Source of the DNA: Cryptomeria japonica
Lineage: Eukaryota > Streptophyta > Pinopsida > Cupressales > Cupressaceae
NCBI RefSeq assembly: GCF_030272615.1
Contig: NC_081410.1
Span: forward strand, 126,283,140-126,347,139
Length of the DNA stretch: 64,000 nt
Direction: 5' to 3'
The notes under the pieces are model-generated. The model did not search any database, had not been told where the DNA came from, and saw nothing but the letters and a program-made list of their open reading frames with translations. This document shows positions 57,661-64,000 of this stretch, piece by piece (position 1 is the first letter of the stretch; each line of letters opens with the position of its first letter). The translations under genes and the position numbers were made by a program.

Positions 57661-57930
57661 ATTAGATTGCACAGTTTTCCCTTCTTGTATATTCCCTGTC
57701 TGATTCCCAGACTAGTCATTTTCTTGTCTAGTATTTGTTTTTTGATTCATAATTTGAGGGATTTTTTGCCCTCGCCTGTAATAAAAGAGTCAAATAATAT
57801 TAAGATGTCTGAGAGAACTCAGCCTTTTACAATAGCATAGGTATGCAGCCGTTTACAGAGAAGAAAGCTGAAAAAACTTAATTTCCCAAGAAAAGTAGAA
57901 CAAGAAGCAGTAGAAAGAGGTGGAGATTCT

Positions 57931-58666
57931 GCCCTATCCGAAGAAACTACCTGAGGAGCTACAAACTAATCAAAACTGAAGAACACAATTAAGCGTGTGC
58001 CATATGAAGTCTCCAAAAGATTGTTTTGCAGATTGCTTCTTCCTACTTCTGGTGAGCAGGGCATCCATAGTTCAGCGAGTGCCATTGTCAACTGAGTCAC
58101 GGCCTTCTAAGCGTAGCTTTCCTGCTTCTATTTTCCTCCCTTGCCGCTTCCCTATAGCTCTGCAATTGGGTTTTGTGATTTTGCTTCCAGTCTGGGAGAT
58201 TTCTGGGGAAGGGGACCGAAGGAACTTAAGTTTTAACATATCTGACTCCTGCACTTCTGCGAGGTTCTAGAGGAAGTGATCCTCATCTTCCAGAATTTGC
58301 CCTATCCGAAGAAACTACCTGAGGAGCTACAAACTAATCAAAACTGAAGAACACAATTAAGCTTGTGCCATATGAAGTCTCCAAAAGATTGTTTTGCAGA
58401 TTGCTTCTTCCTACTTCTGATGAGCAGGGCATCCATAGTTCAGTGAGTGCCATTGTCAACTGAGTCACGGCCTTCTAAGCGTAGCTCTCCTGCTTCTATT
58501 TTCCTTCCTTGCTGCTTCCCTATAGCTCTGCAATTGGGTTTTGTGATTTTGCTTCCAGTCTAGGAGATTTCTGGGGAAGGGGACCAAAGGAACTTAAGTT
58601 TTAACATATCTGACTCCTCCACTTCTGCGAGGGTCTAGAGGAAGTGATCCTCATCTTCCAGAATCT
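57931..58666. repeat. 368-bp tandem duplication
   Basis: Copy 1 spans 57931-58298 and copy 2 spans 58299-58666, joined head to tail. About ten single-base differences were seen (roughly 97% identity), so the event is recent relative to nearby repeats. The first copy has a 91-codon open frame ('MCHMKSPKDCFADCFFLLLV') that starts with a hydrophobic stretch but resembles no known protein. Only part of it is open in the second copy. Confidence 0.93.
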
Positions 58667-60775
58667 GCTCCACACACTGCTTCTAGTCTAGTGGATTTGC
58701 CTTGTACTCTGTTTATGAATTAAAAGAGCTTACATCCTTTCATTAGGCTCTGTCTGTGACTTTTTGATTTTTATAGTTTTCACTGATATTTCATGCAAAA
58801 AAGTAGAGCAGGATTGTAACTGTCACTTGTCTAATAACTTACTCATCTGCTCCAAGTTTACATGGCTTAAGATATTGTAGTTAACCATACTGTCCATCTC
58901 TTGTTAGTTGTTAGTCATAATGGTTGCCTCAACGACCTCTAACAAGCAATGAAATATAGCAAACATTTATAAAATTATAAAATGATAACTGTAATGTGAA
59001 ATTATTCAACATGATTGGAAGCAACCATTTCCACATATCTTGTAGATTTATTGGCTTGATTTAATTCCTTCCATTGATGTTTCTTTTCAACATTTATTTA
59101 CAGTCGATGCCTGTTTTCATAACGAGTTTCCTTCAGATTCTTGCTTGTATATGTTCTGCAGCAACATTTCAGATCACATCAATCTAAGATTGTAGGTTAA
59201 TTTCAAACTGTTGCTATTTAGACATTGAAGAATTACTCAATTTTCAATGCATTGCCATTCAATAAGCTTGTAACAAAATGGACCTATAATTACCTTTTGT
59301 TATTTCATTGTTCTTCTATCTCCACAGCACAGATGGCTTTGATATAGTCATTAATTGCTGAGAAGTTTACTGGGAATTATGTTGCATATTCAGAATCAAT
59401 ATAGCCTATTCTGGGGTTGATCCGAAACTGTAATAACATTTTTTTTTTCAGTTCATGTAAGGATTTAATAGGTGATATGTACATTTCTGAACAAGACAAT
59501 TTCCTTGTTAGCTTGAACAAGGAGTACAATCATTCTAACAGTTGATTGCAGTTGAGATGGTGGGATGCAACCATTTAATATATTAACCTGTAGAAATTGA
59601 AGAGAGTTGTGGGCTATACTCTCAAGTCACAAGACCCTGTCGTAAAGAGGCCATTGTTCAGGTATGTCTGGAGAGCGACCTTGGTGAACTAGGGTGAGTA
59701 AAGCTTGGCACATGTAGCACTAGCACCGATCTTACAAGATTTTATTTCAGTATGAAGATTGTTGTCACACAAGATTATTGGACGTAATATCATATAAAAG
59801 CCAAATCAGCGATTAACATGCAAAGATCCAGAAACCCATTTGAGATGGTACTTTTTTTCACTTTTGTGTTTCAACACCAAAATGTTGCTCAAATGCACAT
59901 GGATAGACACCAAGGACAATGCAATTATATTTCTTATCAAGATTTTAAGACATTGTACTGTATGTGTCAATCATTTAAAGATTTTGTTATGTGATGCAAG
60001 TTATAAAGATGCTATCAATTTTCAGTATCCATATCAGTAAACTAGAATTATTACAAGCATATACACAATTGTTGAGAAAGCAAGCTTTCTAATTGGGAAC
60101 TGTCGGATTAATCTAGAGCTTGCCTAAATCTTAGAGACATGTTTAACTAGTTTTCTCACATACGTGTTTGAATTCATGAACGTCTAATGATTTTTCTCAA
60201 ATATGGATAGTAAACTCTTTTAAGAAGATGAGGCTTCTCCATCAAAGGACGTGCTTCTTGCTGATACTCTCCAGACTTGCTGAAAGCCAACTAATTATTT
60301 AAAAAAGACTTCAAGTTTGTCTTCCAAATGGTATTAGTTTCAATAGATAATCTACCCAAAAAAGACGTTTCATTCAAAAGAAGTTATTTTCTTTAATAAG
60401 ACAGTTATTATATTTTTAGGATTATTAACGTGGGAAATATCTCTAATAACTTACGAATATAGGTGAATGATCACGCACGCACCTCTAATAATCTGTCTCT
60501 AAAGAAGAGGAATGCTGATTTTGAAGAGAAAATATTTTCAAATGGATAACATCGTTAGACAGTAACATCCATGGCCTCAGCACAATATATTTAGGTCTTG
60601 TTTAGGCCTAATCACAAGACCGCAAAGTTTTTTTCTACCCATTATAATTTTGACCAAAAATGTGAAAAAAAAGGATGGAATGCCATTGACACAAATCCAG
60701 GTTAAGTTAGGGAAAATTGATTCAAGATATATAAGATTTGGTTATAGAGATGGTCACACAATCAAAGAATTTTAA
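58667..60775. other. no recognised gene
   Basis: Short frames only. Some pyrimidine tracts followed by AG look splice-like but no exon with coding similarity was found. Confidence 0.4.
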
Positions 60776-61060
60776 TAAAATCATTCAAGAGGTTGAAAAT
60801 GAGAATAATTTTATTCTTTTTATGAATGCATGCGCACAAATCCTACTGTTTACAAGAATAAATGATTGTATATAGGATAAACACCAAGAGGTGTGAATGT
60901 ACAATCAATGTGGGATAAAATCATTAAAGAGGTTGAAATGAGAGAATAATTTTTTTTTTTTTTATGAATCCATGCGCCCAAATCCTACTGTTTACAAGAA
61001 TAAATGATTGTATATAGGATAAACACCAAGAGGTGTGAATGTACAATCAATGTGGGATAA
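60776..61060. repeat. 140-bp tandem duplication
   Basis: 'ATAAAATCATT' begins copies at about 60776 and 60916. The last 90 bp or so of each copy are virtually identical ('CCTACTGTTTACAAGAATAA' onward). The second has a long T-run (about 60950-60964) where the first has mixed sequence. Confidence 0.92.
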
Positions 61061-61206
61061 AAGAGATGCACTCCATCAAATAAGAAATGTATGCCATTTG
61101 TACAAATGGAACCTACAAAAGTAGGCACCTACTTAAGTAAGTTTGTAAAAAAAACATATACACATCAGCACACATAAACATGATTTAGGTAGGTAAGAAG
61201 GATGTA

Positions 61207-61515
61207 CCTTAACAAATGTTTAGCCATAATAGGTATCCATATACAAAATGTTGCCTCTTAGAAGATGAGAGGGGAAACTTGTAGAACAAAATTTCATAAG
61301 AAAGATAGATGAGTTGTAACAAATTTGTAGTCATAATAGGTACCCATGTAGAAAACGATGCCTTTCAAAAGATCAGAGAACTTGTAGAACAAAATTTTAT
61401 AAACATAACTTGGATGGGTAAAAAAAATGATGGGTCCTAACAATTGTGTAGCCATAGTAGGTACTCATGTACAAGATGAGGCCTCTTAGAATATAAGGGA
61501 ACTTGTAGAACAAAA
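61207..61515. repeat. three diverged copies of a repeat of about 110 bp
   Basis: 'TAGCCATAATAGGTATCC' (61222), 'TAGTCATAATAGGTACCC' (61330) and 'TAGCCATAGTAGGTACTC' (61449) each begin a unit that contains 'AACTTGTAGAACAAAATT'. The spacings are 108 and 119 bp. Confidence 0.85.
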
Positions 61516-61689
61516 TTATCTCCCAAATAAAGAAAAAAGTAGAGAGCCCTGTTGCCCCTCCCAATGCATACTCTCTTGTGTTGATGGTAATGTTGGATAG
61601 TGAATTTCTCCTTTATGAAAGAAACAAATGCAATGGTGCATGTGACATGTCATCCATTTCAAAAAGGAGTATGAGGGAAGAAAGATAAG

Positions 61690-62047
61690 ATTATACAATG
61701 CCTTCCATTTCAAAAGGAATATGGGGAAGGAAGATAAGATTGTTCATTGTCTTTGCAAATTTCCTAGATGCTGACATGTTGATGCTAAGAGTTGCCACAA
61801 TCAAATTAGGTTTTTTAGATTTAACTGAAGAAAGTGGTAATCTAGAACTTAGTGGAAATCATTGGGGAAGCAAAAGAGAGCCATATATTAGAAACTACAA
61901 TGGTCCAAATTCAAGGACAACTCTCCACACTACAAGAAGTGAAAACGCATGGGAGAAATCATTCAACCAAGTCAAGGTCACTTATTAGGGCCTCCTCCCC
62001 AATTTAGCATCATGTCTTGAGGACAAGGTATCATTTTAAAAGGGGGG
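61690..62047 (+). pseudogene. possible 3' end of an LTR-element pol, followed by a polypurine-like tract
   Basis: 'PNLASCLEDKVSF' resembles the tail of some plant Ty3-type polyproteins ('LEDKVxFxGG'). It is followed by AAAAGGGGGGA and then TGACATTAG, which could be a polypurine tract and LTR start. The upstream 96-codon frame has no clear integrase or chromodomain. This is a weak call; a fossil fragment is the most that can be said. Confidence 0.25.
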
Positions 62048-63130
62048 ATGACATTAGCAGGTCAAGGAGTATAAGCAAAGCCAACTACATGCTACTGCAA
62101 ATGATCACTAGTTGTATGTGCCTTCATGGGATATCATATATACAATGGTTGCAAATCATATTTGAAAAATATATAGATATACACAAAGATGAGAAGATAT
62201 ATGTGTGAAAGCAAAGACTAGACCTACATTTTGATACAAAGTTATACTATAATAGAAGATAAAGGTTTTATACATACGCGTTGTGGATAAATGAATTTCT
62301 TTTGTTGATGATAAAGTATGGGTTATCTATTCTCTTAAGTTACCTACCTGCAAAAGTTTATTTCTCTTATTGTGTCCTTTCGGATATAAATTGACTACAT
62401 AAGAAATCTTGGGGTACAAATTTCCAAATTGTGTAGCTCCATATGACTTGCTAATATAGATGTAGAACAAAATTCAAAATGCTGAGACAACTATCATGGA
62501 ATTGCCATTAAAGATGTATAATTATCAATGATGTCCTCCAAACTTGCAAGATGGGATTCTCAAAACAAATTTGATATATCTATCAAGTACTCATTCCAAA
62601 ACATATCCAGAAGATGATGAATACAATCCTATTGTGTTGCATCATTGGAACCCTAAAGGAAGTAACACAAAAATGGAATTTGAACACAACTATAGAACCT
62701 CAATCAATGAGTGGATACTCAGGTTTAGATGACCATATTGTATCTCCTAACAATTGCCAACGCTAGATGCTAGAGTGTGAACATTAGTTAAAGGAAAATT
62801 AGGTGTACGATCTAGATTGATCATTTACCTTTCCAATTGTTGCAATATATTTGTTGAACAAAATTCCAAATTATTATAGGATTTTGTGTGAACTCAACAC
62901 TATTCCTTATCCAACTATGCGTGATTTGATATATAGAAATGAGATTAGTTGATAATGGTAGTGGTGTAGAACAAGTCCCATGATGACTTTGTGATGAAGT
63001 TGTATGTTGTCAAGATTCAAAATCAAGGATCCATCTCCTTGACTTAGAATTTGCAACTATAAGTGTATTACCATGGTGTTTTGATAACTGTGTACAAGAC
63101 AATGATGAATCTTGGCATAGTTTAAGGAAA
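62048..63130. other. unassigned
   Basis: AT-rich with short frames. If the polypurine-like tract at 62037-62047 is real, part of this could be an LTR, but no end was found. Confidence 0.3.
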
Positions 63131-63303
63131 TTTGATTTGTTTCTTCATTAGAAAATGCTTCATCTCATCAATGTATTTTGAATAACATCGATGTTCATCA
63201 TACCCAAGGTTTTTGCAATATGTACACTTGGGCTTCTCCTTCTTAGATGATTTCCCTTATGTAGATGGGTTTTTGTGCTCTTTTGTTGATGTTGATGTAG
63301 ATT
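63130..63303 (-). pseudogene. gag-like zinc-knuckle fragment
   Basis: The minus strand reads 'KCTYCKNLGYDEHRCYSKYI', close to the CCHC knuckle region of Copia-type gag proteins, preceded by a Lys/Ser-rich stretch. It ends where a LINE tail was inserted (T-run at 63305). Family and extent are uncertain. Confidence 0.35.
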
Positions 63304-64000
63304 GTTTTTTTTTTGGTCGATAAGAGGCAGAGCCACAAAATTATATTGGTTTTTATGAAAAATTTATAGAAAACTAAAATTTCTACAATTTTGGTGCAGT
63401 AAACCTTAGAGAGCTAGGGCACATAGACCTTGAAAGACTATATCTGTTCTTGAGAATGTACAGATGATTAAAGTCTTAGAAAATAAAAGACTAACAACAT
63501 TCAAAGCCCTAAGTCTAACTCGACTCAAAATAGGCTTAATCTGCTAAAAATATATCAATTGTCCTTTGCTGGTAAGACTACAACTTTTTTAACCAAACAT
63601 CTAGATTCTGTGACATCGTTTAAAGTTTCACTTTAAAGATTTAGAGACAAAAAAGAAAACCAAGAGCCCACTAAGTGCTCTGAAAAGGGCGACCAAAAAG
63701 AAGCCAAAAAGAAGCCAAAAAGAAGCCAACTAATAGCATATTTGATTAATCCTCTCCTCAAGGAGTGAGAGGAGGCATTGGAGGAGTAGATTGGTTTCTT
63801 GCATGTCCACGTCCATGACCCCTTCCTGGAGAATATTTTCACTTAAAGATTAAAGCCATGAGGATTGTTGTTATCCTCCCACCAGTGTAGAGAAATACCT
63901 TTTGCTGCAGATTTTGAGAGCTCGTCTACTTCTGTATTAGCCTCTCTATAGACATGTTTTGAAACAAAATTCTCTAACTTGGTCAAATTCTCTAAAATGC
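63304..64000 (-). mobile_element. LINE 3' end, continues beyond the window
   Basis: A T-run at 63305-63315 with 'GGTCGATAAGAGG' marks the 3' tail, similar to 'GATCGATAAAAGG' at the tail of the LINE at 9132-17020. At 64000-63870 the minus strand encodes the end of RNase H ('SKHVYREANTEVDELSKSAA'). A short open frame (63842-63633) follows. The 5' part lies outside the window. Confidence 0.8.

Overview
The window looks like nuclear DNA of a plant with a large, repeat-filled genome. The one intact host gene is a plant-type rhomboid (RBL13-like) with a single long exon. Around it lie plant L1-type LINEs with a plant RNase H domain, Copia elements primed by initiator tRNA-Met, long solo LTRs and hAT DNA transposons. 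The AT-rich background, deep nesting of old insertions and long LTRs suggest a gymnosperm, perhaps a conifer. That is inference; no marker gene settles it.

Layout. 1-9.1 kb: LINE 3' fragments, including a 5'-truncated LINE (2863-8968) that keeps its target-site duplication (TSD) and is split by a 4.1-kb TG...CA unit that looks like a giant solo LTR. 9.1-17.0 kb: a nearly whole LINE on the minus strand with an intact ORF1, an ORF2 stopped three times in frame, and an ATGA stop/start overlap between them. 18.4-19.2 kb: the rhomboid gene. 21.4-25.9 kb: a reduced Copia fossil with two 851-bp LTRs and a seven-unit, 42-bp palindromic array. 26.2-29.4 kb: another LTR fossil whose LTR carries a GC-rich 975-bp hAT-like element. 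29.9-30.3 kb: a dead copy of a mitochondrial carrier gene. 31.4-43.1 kb: a decayed LINE with a Copia element (33236-39056) inside it. 43.7-52.8 kb: a decayed hAT transposon with terminal inverted repeats and an 8-bp TSD, carrying a solo LTR, a LINE fragment and a 2.3-kb insert that itself holds a solo LTR. 53.7-55.3 kb: one more solo LTR. 55.3-63.3 kb: mostly unassigned, with three local tandem duplications. 63.3-64.0 kb: the 3' end of another LINE running off the window.

The genes do not form an operon or pathway. Apart from the rhomboid gene, the window is a layered record of insertions. Matching TSDs fix the order of several of them: LINE before giant LTR, LINE before Copia, hAT before its inserts, and LTR element before the GC-rich hAT. 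No rRNA, tRNA or CRISPR array was recognised.
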